Source: an uncultured Pseudodesulfovibrio sp. (lineage in GTDB: Bacteria > Desulfobacterota > Desulfovibrionia > Desulfovibrionales > Desulfovibrionaceae). From it: 64,000 nucleotides of DNA. The DNA is taken from positions 3,631,001 to 3,695,000 of the forward strand of contig NZ_OY782498.1 in NCBI RefSeq assembly GCF_963677845.1. The letters are read 5' to 3'. Position numbers and translations under genes: made by a program. Positions within the stretch are counted from its first letter, which is position 1; every line of letters starts with the position of its first letter. Positions 41,899 through 49,511 of the stretch are shown in pieces. The notes beneath the pieces are model-generated. The model was not told the origin of the DNA, made no database searches, and saw nothing but the letters and a program-made list of their open reading frames with translations.

Positions 41899-44001
41899 TC
41901 AGCCGATGGTCAAGCGCAGGTCTGTAACAAGCGCACCTTCGGCATCCACTAGAATCGGGTTGAGTTCAGCTTCTCGAATTTCTGGAAAGTCCGTCGCCAT
42001 CTGCGACATGGACAGTAAAATATCTTCTATGGCCGCCAGATTGACCGGTTCTTCTCCCCGAATACCTCGAAGCAGGGGAAAAGATTTGATTTCACGGACG
42101 ATATCCTGAACATCCTGCAAAGTCAGTGGAGCCAGTCGATAGCTGATGTCTCCGAGTACTTCGGCCGACGGACCTGCCAGACTAAAGGAAATCAACGGGC
42201 CGAATTGAGGGTCCTGTGTGAACCGGATCACAACCTCGCGGGCCTTGATCGGTCCCATGGTCTGGACAAGACATCCTGCGATATAGGCGCCGGGGCGTTT
42301 GCGTTGGGCTCGGGATGTTATGGCGAGCCAAGCGTCGCGTACTTCTCGGGGTGTCGCCAAATCCAAGGCCACACCATCCACATCGCCACGACTGGGGATA
42401 TGCGGAGAAACCAATTTGAGTGCAACCGGGTAACCCAATTTTTTAGCAGCTCGGACAGCTTGATCGCTGGTACGAACCAGACGTGTCTCAGGGACAGGGA
42501 GTTCATAGGCCAAGGCGATGTTCATGGCATCGGAAAAAGGCAGTTCTGAAATCCCCTGATTCAACAACTTCTTGATGGTTCGCTCGGCTCGTCCCTTGTC
42601 GCGTCGGAAACAGACTTCGACCGGGTACGGACGGTTTTTCCATTGATAGTGGGCGTGCATCGCGGAAATGGCTCGGATGGCTGGTTCCGGGTAACCATAA
42701 CAGGGAATACCCGCCTGTAACAACATGTCTCGACCTGGGCCAATGCGTTCATCGCCCATGAAGCTTGCGAAAATTGGTTTGTCGCATGTTTGTGCTACAT
42801 CAATAATGACTTGTGCCGTTGCTTCGATTTCAGCAGACGCGGTGGGAGTCAACAGGACCAGTATGGCGTTGGTCATTGTATCTTGAGCGACGGCCTCCAA
42901 AGTGACGCGATATCGTTCAGCCTTTGCATCCCCGATGATATCAATGGGATTGTAGATAGCGGCAAAGGGGGGCAGGGCTTTGGTGAGTTTCTCCAAAGTA
43001 ACTGTGGATGGCCGTGCCAAATGTAAGTTTGCCCCCTCACAGGCATCAGCGGCCAGAATGCCGGGGCCACCTGAGTTGGTGACGACTGTCAGGTTCGGGC
43101 CTTCGGGCAGCGGTTGTTCGGCAAAGGCTCGTGCCAGATCAAACAGGGATTCCAGACTTTCTACCTGAATAATGCCTGCCTGTTTGAACGCTGCGGTGGA
43201 AGCGACTACAGACCCTGCAATGGAGCCGGTGTGGCTGGATGTAGCTCGTGCACCAGCCTGAGTGGTGCCTGCCTTGATCATGATGACCGGCTTTTTGTCT
43301 GTAACAGCACGGGCTTTTGCTAGAAATTTCTGTCCATCATCGACAGATTCCAAATAACCGATGATGACTTTGGTGTCAGGGTCTTCTCCGAGTGATTCCA
43401 GAACATCCGCTTCGGATATGCCGGCTTTGTTGCCAAGCGAGATGAATTTGGAAAATCCGATGTCTTCGCCGTCAGCCCAGTCGAGGATGGCCGAACAGAG
43501 TGCTCCGCTTTGTGAAAAGAAGGCGATGGACCCTTTGGCCGGTTTGGCCTGCGCAATGGTTGCATCCAAGCCAATAGCCGTGTTGATGAGTCCCAGCGTG
43601 TTGGGACCGAGCAGGGTAATACCTTTGCGTCGGGCCAATTCGGCCATTTCCATTTCAAGTTCAAAGCCGTCCCTGCCGGTTTCGCGAAATCCGGCTGTGA
43701 TGACGCAGATGGCACTGACATTGGCCTCGGCCAATTTTTTCATGGCGGGCAGGACTTTTTCACGTGGTAGGACAATAATGCCGAGGTCCGGTGGCTTGGG
43801 AATCTCAGAAATGTCAGAAAAAGTCGGAATGCCGAGAATTTCTCCCCCTGCGGGATTGACGGGGAAGATTGTACCCTTGTACCCTGCGGCAATCAAATTG
43901 GACAAAATGACGTTGCCGAGCTTATGCGAACTCCTTGATACGCCAATGATGGCGATGGAGTCCGGATTGAATAGAGAGCGAAGATGTGCGTCTGCTTGCA
44001 T
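41899..44001 (-). CDS. Acetate-CoA ligase (ADP-forming), fused alpha-beta chain
   Basis: A 700-residue enzyme converting acyl-CoA, ADP and phosphate to acid, ATP and CoA (reversible). The alpha part (about 1-460) has a CoA-binding Rossmann fold (SIAIIGVSRSSHKLGN, GTIFPVNPAGGEILG) and a succinyl-CoA-ligase-like domain with the phosphorylated His257 in ATSSHTGSIAGS. The beta part (about 480-700) is an ATP-grasp domain (LGYPVALKLVSPHIPS, AELNPILVDAEGALVTDLRL). Its ATG is only 16 bases from the divergent rnc start. Substrate may be acetate or another acyl group; energy conservation from acyl-CoA is inferred. Confidence 0.92.
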   Translation of the reverse strand: MQADAHLRSLFNPDSIAIIGVSRSSHKLGNVILSNLIAAGYKGTIFPVNPAGGEILGIPTFSDISEIPKPPDLGIIVLPREKVLPAMKKLAEANVSAICVITAGFRETGRDGFELEMEMAELARRKGITLLGPNTLGLINTAIGLDATIAQAKPAKGSIAFFSQSGALCSAILDWADGEDIGFSKFISLGNKAGISEADVLESLGEDPDTKVIIGYLESVDDGQKFLAKARAVTDKKPVIMIKAGTTQAGARATSSHTGSIAGSVVASTAAFKQAGIIQVESLESLFDLARAFAEQPLPEGPNLTVVTNSGGPGILAADACEGANLHLARPSTVTLEKLTKALPPFAAIYNPIDIIGDAKAERYRVTLEAVAQDTMTNAILVLLTPTASAEIEATAQVIIDVAQTCDKPIFASFMGDERIGPGRDMLLQAGIPCYGYPEPAIRAISAMHAHYQWKNRPYPVEVCFRRDKGRAERTIKKLLNQGISELPFSDAMNIALAYELPVPETRLVRTSDQAVRAAKKLGYPVALKLVSPHIPSRGDVDGVALDLATPREVRDAWLAITSRAQRKRPGAYIAGCLVQTMGPIKAREVVIRFTQDPQFGPLISFSLAGPSAEVLGDISYRLAPLTLQDVQDIVREIKSFPLLRGIRGEEPVNLAAIEDILLSMSQMATDFPEIREAELNPILVDAEGALVTDLRLTIG

Positions 44002-44017
44002 AAATACAGGGGGTTGA

Positions 44018-44701
44018 ATGGATACTGATGAACTACAGGATTGTATCCACCATAGGTTTGGTCAAGTCAAGTTTCTGGAGGTAGCTCTCACGCACTCCTC
44101 GTTTGCCAACGAACAAGAGGTGAATCAGGACAATGAACGCCTGGAATTCCTGGGGGATGCAGTGCTTGAACTGTGTATTTCAGAGGAAGGCTTCAAGCGT
44201 TATCCCAGAGCTGCTGAGGGACAGTTGACCCGCATTCGTTCGCAATTGGTGAAAGAACAAAGTCTTGCAGCAATTGCCCGTGATCTCAATCTTGATAAGT
44301 ACATACGATTGGGGCGCGGTGAAGAATTGCAAGGTGGTCGTGAACGGGACGCCTTATTGGCGGATGCCCTTGAGGCCGTGTTGGGAGCCGTATTTATGGA
44401 CGGCGGGTTTGAGGTGGCTAAAAGAACCATCTTGAATATTTTTGAAGGAGAGTGGCCGGAACAAGCCATGTTGCCTGAGACCAAAGATTATAAGAGTCGG
44501 TTGCAGGAAGTGGCACAGGAACGTTTTCGGGAGCGTCCTGTATATGTATTGGCCGGAACCAGTGGTCCCGAACACGAAAAATTGTTTATGGTCGATGTGA
44601 CGTTGCCCGAAGGTGAAGTTTTTCGCGGAGTAGGGACGAGCGTCAAGCGGGCGGAACAGGAATCAGCCCGAGCTGCATTGAAGTTTCTTTCCGAAGAATA
44701 A
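44018..44701 (+). CDS. rnc: Ribonuclease III
   Basis: Double-strand-specific endoribonuclease for rRNA and mRNA processing, 227 residues. The signature [18 protein letters not shown] is near residues 39-56; further metal ligands lie in [21 protein letters not shown]; a dsRNA-binding domain (about 155-225) ends with [24 protein letters not shown] lies just before the ATG. Its promoter must overlap the start of the divergent ligase gene, only 16 bases away. Confidence 0.95.
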   Translation: MDTDELQDCIHHRFGQVKFLEVALTHSSFANEQEVNQDNERLEFLGDAVLELCISEEGFKRYPRAAEGQLTRIRSQLVKEQSLAAIARDLNLDKYIRLGRGEELQGGRERDALLADALEAVLGAVFMDGGFEVAKRTILNIFEGEWPEQAMLPETKDYKSRLQEVAQERFRERPVYVLAGTSGPEHEKLFMVDVTLPEGEVFRGVGTSVKRAEQESARAALKFLSEE

Positions 44702-44779
44702 TTCAGAAATATGATTGTATGAGACGGGCAAAGCTTTTTTGTGCCCATCGGTCAACAAACGGAAACGACCGGAGATCAA

Positions 44780-44805
44780 GCCCCGTGGCATCCTTGCCAC
44801 GGGGC
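44780..44805. terminator. Terminator-like hairpin between rnc and flagellin
   Basis: GCCCCGTGGCA and TGCCACGGGGC arms (11 bp) with a 4-base loop, 37 bases beyond the flagellin stop on its strand and 78 beyond rnc. No long T-tract; on the minus strand TTGATC follows. Confidence 0.75.
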
Positions 44806-44842
44806 TGATTTCCGATCGTCTTCAGCCGTGTGTCGTTGTCGG

Positions 44843-45772
44843 CTAGCCGCCGATGAGCTGCATGGCCATTCTCGGCAGAGAGTTGGCCTGTGCCAGCATG
44901 GCGACAGCGGACTGTGTGAGAATCTGGTTGCGGACGAACTCGGTCATTTCCTGCGCCACGTCGACGTCGGAGATACGAGATTCAGCAGCCTGCAGGTTCT
45001 CGGCCTGGATACCCAGGTTGGTGATGGTGTTTTCCAGACGGTTCTGCATGGAACCGAGGTTTGCACGAATTTTGTCCTTGGAAATGATCGCGTTGTTGAT
45101 CGCTTCCATGGCTGCCTGTGCCAGTCCCTGTGTGGAGATGGCCTTACCAGCATTCTGTGCTTCCCAGGTTGTCTGATTTGTGTCGAGAGCCGCAGCCTGA
45201 CCCAAACCGAATGCAGATGCACTGGAACCCTGAATGGCGACATAGTAATAGTCTTCCGCGCAGTCATTGCCGGTACCGAAGTGAATCTTCAGTGGGCCGG
45301 TGGACTGTAAACCTGTACCGTCATGATCGACAGCAGGGTTACCGGAAAGGTTGCCGTTCAGGAGATAAATTCCGTTAAAATCAGTTGCGTTGGCGATACG
45401 GGTGATTTCCGAGGACATTGCTTGATACTCGGAGTCAATGATCAGACGCTGATCTGAGTTGTATGTACCCGTGGATGCCTGCATGGCCAGCTCTTTCATG
45501 CGAATGAGCTTTTCATCGATGACCTGCAGCGCGCCGTCAGCGGTCTGAATCAGCGAAATTGCATCAGATGCATTACGAATGCCCTGGTGCAGTGAGCTGA
45601 TTTCCGAGCGCATGAGCTCGCGAATTGCCAACCCGGCAGCATCATCGGCAGCCGTGCCGACTCGCAGACCGGAAGACAAACGCCTGGTGGAGACACCCAG
45701 ACGACCATAGTGGTCGGACAGGTTTCTCTGGGCGTTCATCGCCATGAGGTTGTGGTTAATGACTAAAGACAT
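44843..45772 (-). CDS. fliC: Flagellin
   Basis: Filament subunit, 309 residues exported by the flagellar secretion system. The N-terminal D0/D1 region begins MSLVINHNLMAMNAQRNL and contains LSSGLRVGTAADDAAGLAIR; the C-terminal D1/D0 has GSMQNRLENTITNLGIQAEN and ends AMQLIGG. The variable middle is short (about 165-215), typical of compact deltaproteobacterial flagellins. AGGAGG selects the ATG at 45772 over an upstream one. A sigma-54 promoter lies 43 bases upstream. Confidence 0.96.
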   Translation of the reverse strand: MSLVINHNLMAMNAQRNLSDHYGRLGVSTRRLSSGLRVGTAADDAAGLAIRELMRSEISSLHQGIRNASDAISLIQTADGALQVIDEKLIRMKELAMQASTGTYNSDQRLIIDSEYQAMSSEITRIANATDFNGIYLLNGNLSGNPAVDHDGTGLQSTGPLKIHFGTGNDCAEDYYYVAIQGSSASAFGLGQAAALDTNQTTWEAQNAGKAISTQGLAQAAMEAINNAIISKDKIRANLGSMQNRLENTITNLGIQAENLQAAESRISDVDVAQEMTEFVRNQILTQSAVAMLAQANSLPRMAMQLIGG

Positions 45773-45814
45773 CAGAACCCTCCTTGTTCGATTATCAAAT
45801 CCATTTGGCATTGT

Positions 45815-45833
45815 TAAGCAGTATGCGTGCCAA
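45815..45833 (-). promoter_or_regulatory. Sigma-54 promoter of flagellin
   Basis: Minus-strand TTGGCACG, 4 bases, CTGCTT: the -24/-12 pattern of sigma-54 with correct GG-N10-GC spacing. It lies 43-61 bases upstream of the fliC ATG. It implies control by a flagellar enhancer-binding protein not encoded in this window. Confidence 0.8.
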
Positions 45834-46058
45834 TATAATTTTATTAAGATATATTAAGGCTATAACTATCTAAAAAAAGTCTAGAATGGCTATTTTTTCC
45901 TATACCAAAAAGCTATGAAAAGCGTTGTTCGTCAATGGTTTGTCGGTGGTGGTGAAAAAAATGCCACTTCGAGCAGTGGAGGGGGGAGCGTTCTCGATAA
46001 AGATGAAGATGAAGAAATAAGGATGGCCGCTTTCATGCGCCTTTGGCGAGAGTCATTG

Positions 46059-46078
46059 TTGGGTGCTGAAGCACCCAA
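46059..46078. repeat. Hairpin repeat copy A
   Basis: TTGGGTGC-TGAA-GCACCCAA, 8-bp stem, followed by GGC. A variant is at 46395-46416 with similar flanks (GGCGAGAG or GGAGGGAGAG before, AAGGC after), suggesting two copies of a longer element. Confidence 0.65.
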
Positions 46079-46394
46079 GGCTTTCCATGCCCTGCCGGGC
46101 GGGCCTTCTTTTTTGGTAGCGCCCAAAAAAGAAGCAAAAAAGGTCGCTTGCGCTAGTTTGGCCACCCCCATGATCGGCGGTAAGAATCTGATCCAATCGA
46201 GTCGGCTCCACCCGATTAAAAGTATAAGCTTTACCTCTCCTGTCATCCTTCAGTTTAAGATAAATTACCTGATTCCCTTATCAGAGCCGCCTCCTTCGAT
46301 TGGTCAGCTTCTAAGCCGCCAATCAAGGGCTGGGTTCGGTCTTCGTCTGGTTGGGAGGAAGAAGGAAGAAATCGTCTTTGGAGGGAGAGCGGTG

Positions 46395-46416
46395 TTGGGG
46401 TGCTGGAGCACCCCAA
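46395..46416. repeat. Hairpin repeat copy B
   Basis: TTGGGGTGC-TGGA-GCACCCCAA, 9-bp stem, a compensated variant of copy A at 46059-46078: both arms gained one G/C pair, so pairing is kept. Confidence 0.65.
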
Positions 46417-46593
46417 GGCCCTTTATGGATAACGAAGAGCCTTAATCAAAATGGGTATCTTCACCAAGGACGAATTTATAGCGATGAAATGTGAAATTTT
46501 AAAGTTATGTATTGTTATCGAAGCACCTAGAATCAAAAAATGAGCACCTACACCGCTGCCCCTTACAACGACGGACAATTGATAGCGAACCTT

Positions 46594-46680
46594 AGAGCCT
46601 GTCCCTCGCGGCGGAACGTAGCCCGACCGAGTCTGTGTCACAGACAATCCTGTCGGGCAGTGGAGTCGCGTACAGGCTCT
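46594..46680. repeat. Nested 87-bp inverted repeat
   Basis: Outer arms AGAGCCTGT (46594-46602) and ACAGGCTCT (46672-46680) are perfect; inside are GCCCGAC (46621-46627) and GTCGGGC (46652-46658), and inside those a GTCTGTG-T-CACAGAC palindrome (46631-46645). Three concentric perfect stems indicate a structured RNA or a small non-autonomous mobile repeat. No coding content. Confidence 0.75.
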
Positions 46681-46903
46681 TGGGTCCGCTATCAGGCGCA
46701 CAACGGAAAAGGCGTTTTTTGCCTCCTTTTTTTCGCCTCAAAAAAAGCAGGTCGCCGTAAAGGCGAAACCTTTGTAATAATTCCGTTTGCCCCCTCACTG
46801 CGAAAGCACGCAAAGCCCACCAAAAAGATAAGTCCCTCTTTTTATTTCTATTAAGTAATAACTAACATTTCGCTTCATTCTTGTGCCTGTACCAAAGACC
46901 AAA

Positions 46904-46936
46904 GCGGCCCGGCAGATGGGTATTCTGCCGGGCCGC
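46904..46936 (-). terminator. Terminator-like hairpin downstream of flgE
   Basis: GCGGCCCGGCAG and CTGCCGGGCCGC form a perfect 12-bp GC-rich stem with a 9-base loop, about 90 bases past the flgE stop. On the minus strand it is followed by TTTGGTCTTTGG, a weak T-tract. Confidence 0.7.
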
Positions 46937-47024
46937 AAGGTCTTCTGTTATCCCCCGCGGGTCAGACGGGGGATATCTTGGAGAAGGAGTCTATGAGTAT
47001 GGGTTACTTTAGACCTCTATGTGC

Positions 47025-48698
47025 TTAACGCTTCATGGCGATAACTTCGCCGAGCATTGAGTCCGTTGTGGTGATGACCTTGGTGTTAGCCTGGAATCCG
47101 CGCTGCGTGGTGATCATGCGAACGAATTCAGTGGCCATGTCGACGTTGGACATCTCCAGAGAGTTGCCGTCAATGGTTCCCTTGCCTGTGGAGCCTGCTT
47201 GCCCTGTCAGGGCGGGGCCGGATTCACGGGTTTCAGAGAACAGGTTGCCGCCTTCACGTCTGAGGCCATGCTCGTTTGTAAAGGTTGCCAGAGTGACGGC
47301 GTAGAGTTCGAGTACCTGACCATTGGAATAATGGCCGGTGATTACGCCTTCGCGAGAAACCGAGATGTTTTGCAATATACCTGCGGAGTAACCGTTCTGG
47401 CTCTGGAACAGTGTGGAGGAACCGCCGGTGTCGTAGCTTTGGGTGGCCAGTGCGCTGACAGCGGGATCCTTGAAGTTTGCCAAATATCCGGTGTTACTGA
47501 TGTCGTTGCCGACCATGGCCGCGGTGGTAGGCAATGTGCCAAGGCCGCCTTGCCAACCGATGGTAACCGCGCCACCGCTACTGGACAAGTCGCGGTTGCT
47601 CATGCCGAAATCGATTTGAAGTGGTGTGGCATTTGTCGCTTGAGCTGTGCTGGCATTGGATTTGCCTAAGAAGTTGGCTGTACAAACGGGGTAACCACTG
47701 GTGGAGAAATCTGCCAGATCCCAGTTGTTCAGGTCCTTCAGTGCTCCACCACCGTTTGACTTGAGTGTATATGCGCTCATGCCGGACAACTGGCCTGTGG
47801 TAAACGTCATGGTGCCGATCATGAGCACGCCTGCAGCTGAAGTTGCTCCCTGTCCGACGGAGGTTTGAATTCCGTTCGCGCCGGAAAGGATACGCCGATC
47901 AGCATTAGGTTCACAAGTGACCATGTATTCCCACACCGTATCGCCACCAGCGTTGCTCATTGTTACCTGATCGTAATATACTGTCAGGTTATGCGCGGTG
48001 CCGATGTCGTCATAGACTTTTAGGGTGGTTGAATACCCATAAAGCGTGGGTGCCAGCGGAGTTTCTTCGTGACCGCGCCAGTTGTTGAACATGGCAAAGT
48101 ACGGATTGGTATCGCTGGACGATCTGTCCGGTGCCGTCGGGTCCAGGTTGGTGACGATGGACACATTGCTGGTAGCATTGGGCTCGGATTGGAAATTTTC
48201 CAATCTGATGTCCGTAGGTGTTCCGACGATTCGGGCCGAACGAGGGGACAAGGATGTGTCCGAACTGGAAGTTGTCACGGATGTCGTGGAACGTTCGATT
48301 TCCCATCCTTGCAGAACGTAGCCGTGGGGATCCACGAGAAACCCGTCCTGATCAAAGCGGAAGTTACCTGCTCTGGAAAAATACTTCATGTCTTCGCCGA
48401 GGGGCGAAACGAGAAACATGCCGTCACCGGATATTGCCATGTCTGTGGCTTCAGTGGACGCTTCGAAAGCTCCCTGTCCAAAGTCCGAATAGACAGTGGA
48501 CACACGAACGCCGCGTCCCACCTGACCGATGCCGTTGACCGTGGAAAAATCGGTGCTCATGAGGTCTTCGAACTGCATCCGTGCGCCTTTGAAACCCGTG
48601 GTGTTCACGTTGGCGAGGTTGTTGCCGATGACCGTCATCCGTTCGGAATGCACCGTAAGGCCTGAAATGCCTGAATAAAGTGATGCTCCTAAACCCAT
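47025..48698 (-). CDS. flgE: Flagellar hook protein FlgE
   Basis: Hook subunit, 557 residues. The N-terminus has the axial-protein motif LYSGISGLTVHSERMTVIGN followed by NLANVNTTGFKGARM; the middle is the variable FlaE-like domain; the C-terminus has EMSNVDMATEFVRMITTQRG and FQANTKVITTTDSMLGEVI. It is larger than E. coli FlgE (about 400) owing to the middle domain. It follows flgD by 66 bases and is the last gene of fliK-flgD-flgE. Confidence 0.95.
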   Translation of the reverse strand: MGLGASLYSGISGLTVHSERMTVIGNNLANVNTTGFKGARMQFEDLMSTDFSTVNGIGQVGRGVRVSTVYSDFGQGAFEASTEATDMAISGDGMFLVSPLGEDMKYFSRAGNFRFDQDGFLVDPHGYVLQGWEIERSTTSVTTSSSDTSLSPRSARIVGTPTDIRLENFQSEPNATSNVSIVTNLDPTAPDRSSSDTNPYFAMFNNWRGHEETPLAPTLYGYSTTLKVYDDIGTAHNLTVYYDQVTMSNAGGDTVWEYMVTCEPNADRRILSGANGIQTSVGQGATSAAGVLMIGTMTFTTGQLSGMSAYTLKSNGGGALKDLNNWDLADFSTSGYPVCTANFLGKSNASTAQATNATPLQIDFGMSNRDLSSSGGAVTIGWQGGLGTLPTTAAMVGNDISNTGYLANFKDPAVSALATQSYDTGGSSTLFQSQNGYSAGILQNISVSREGVITGHYSNGQVLELYAVTLATFTNEHGLRREGGNLFSETRESGPALTGQAGSTGKGTIDGNSLEMSNVDMATEFVRMITTQRGFQANTKVITTTDSMLGEVIAMKR

Positions 48699-48764
48699 AT
48701 CTACCTCCTAATCTCTTCTCCAAGAGCCTGCGGCGTGGATGCCGTCAGGTAAAATTCATATGAC

Positions 48765-49499
48765 CTATTCTTTTTCGTCGTTCTCATCTTCTGAGGGGTC
48801 CACCACCGGATCTGTGCCGGGATCAACCACTTCCTTGACGTTGAGGAAACTGACAAATCTACCATCGCTCAGGCGCAGATATTGTGTGCCCTTTTCGTTG
48901 ACTACGGCATCGACCCTGCCGGAAATTTCCGTTTGGACCATGACGTGTTTGCCGTTGAGATCTTCACCAAGGATACCGATGCCGTATTGGCCATCGGGCA
49001 ATTTTTGACCCGCTTCGTTCTTGCCATCCCACTCGTACTGATACGACCCGGCTTTCTTGCTTCCCAACTCGACAGACCGAACGATGGCGCCTTCGGAATC
49101 GTAGATGTTCATCATGATTTTCGAGACAGGTTCACCAAAACCATAATAAATGGTCGAGGCGTTGCCTTCGTTCATGCTGATCTTGTAACCTTCAGCCTTG
49201 ACTTCTTTGCCGATGAAGCTGACGGCGGAGAGCATGTCGCTTTGTTGCATGGAGCTACCCAGCGACTTGATGCCGTCGTTGATGTTGGTGAGCTGCTCAA
49301 GGCTTGAGAACTCTGCCAACTGGGAGGTCATCTCTGTGTCCTCCATTGGATTGAGCGGATCCTGATGGGTAAGCTGTGCCACCAGGATGGTCAGGAATGA
49401 ATCCTGGTCCATTTTCGATTTGTGCTCTGGGGAGTTGGATGCGGCGAGTCGCTGCTCCTGTGCCCCGAGAATCATTCCACCATTGTCTATGTAACCCAT
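48765..49499 (-). CDS. flgD: Flagellar hook assembly (capping) protein FlgD
   Basis: Hook scaffold protein, 244 residues. The family core MDQDSFLTILVAQLTHQDPL, then NPMEDTEMTSQLAEFSSLEQL, lies at about 30-75; a Fn3/FlgD-Ig-like domain (about 110-205) contains YEWDGKNEAGQKLPDGQYGI. The last ~20 residues are very acidic. It starts 12 bases after fliK. Confidence 0.95.
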   Translation of the reverse strand: MGYIDNGGMILGAQEQRLAASNSPEHKSKMDQDSFLTILVAQLTHQDPLNPMEDTEMTSQLAEFSSLEQLTNINDGIKSLGSSMQQSDMLSAVSFIGKEVKAEGYKISMNEGNASTIYYGFGEPVSKIMMNIYDSEGAIVRSVELGSKKAGSYQYEWDGKNEAGQKLPDGQYGIGILGEDLNGKHVMVQTEISGRVDAVVNEKGTQYLRLSDGRFVSFLNVKEVVDPGTDPVVDPSEDENDEKE

Positions 49500-49511
49500 A
49501 ATAGACCTCTC

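Larger units (their letters stand above)
45834..47024. other. 1.2-kb gene-free region rich in inverted repeats
   Basis: No convincing gene lies between the flagellin promoter and flgE. The left part is AT-rich. From about 45950 on there are purine-rich blocks (AAAAAAGAAGCAAAAAAGG), two near-identical hairpins, a nested 87-bp inverted repeat and a GC-rich hairpin before flgE, described separately. Frames at 45915-46445 and 46540-46854 run through these repeats and look like translated repeat sequence. It may be decayed sequence, a repeat cluster, or contain small RNAs. Confidence 0.6.

Noticed and set aside
45915-46445. 176-codon plus-strand frame near flagellin
   Set aside because: It runs through hairpin repeats and purine blocks, has low-complexity parts and no recognisable domain or ribosome-binding site; it reads like translated intergenic repeat.
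46540-46854. 104-codon plus-strand frame
   Set aside because: Coincides with the nested inverted repeat, is basic and Cys/Arg-rich and shows no family.
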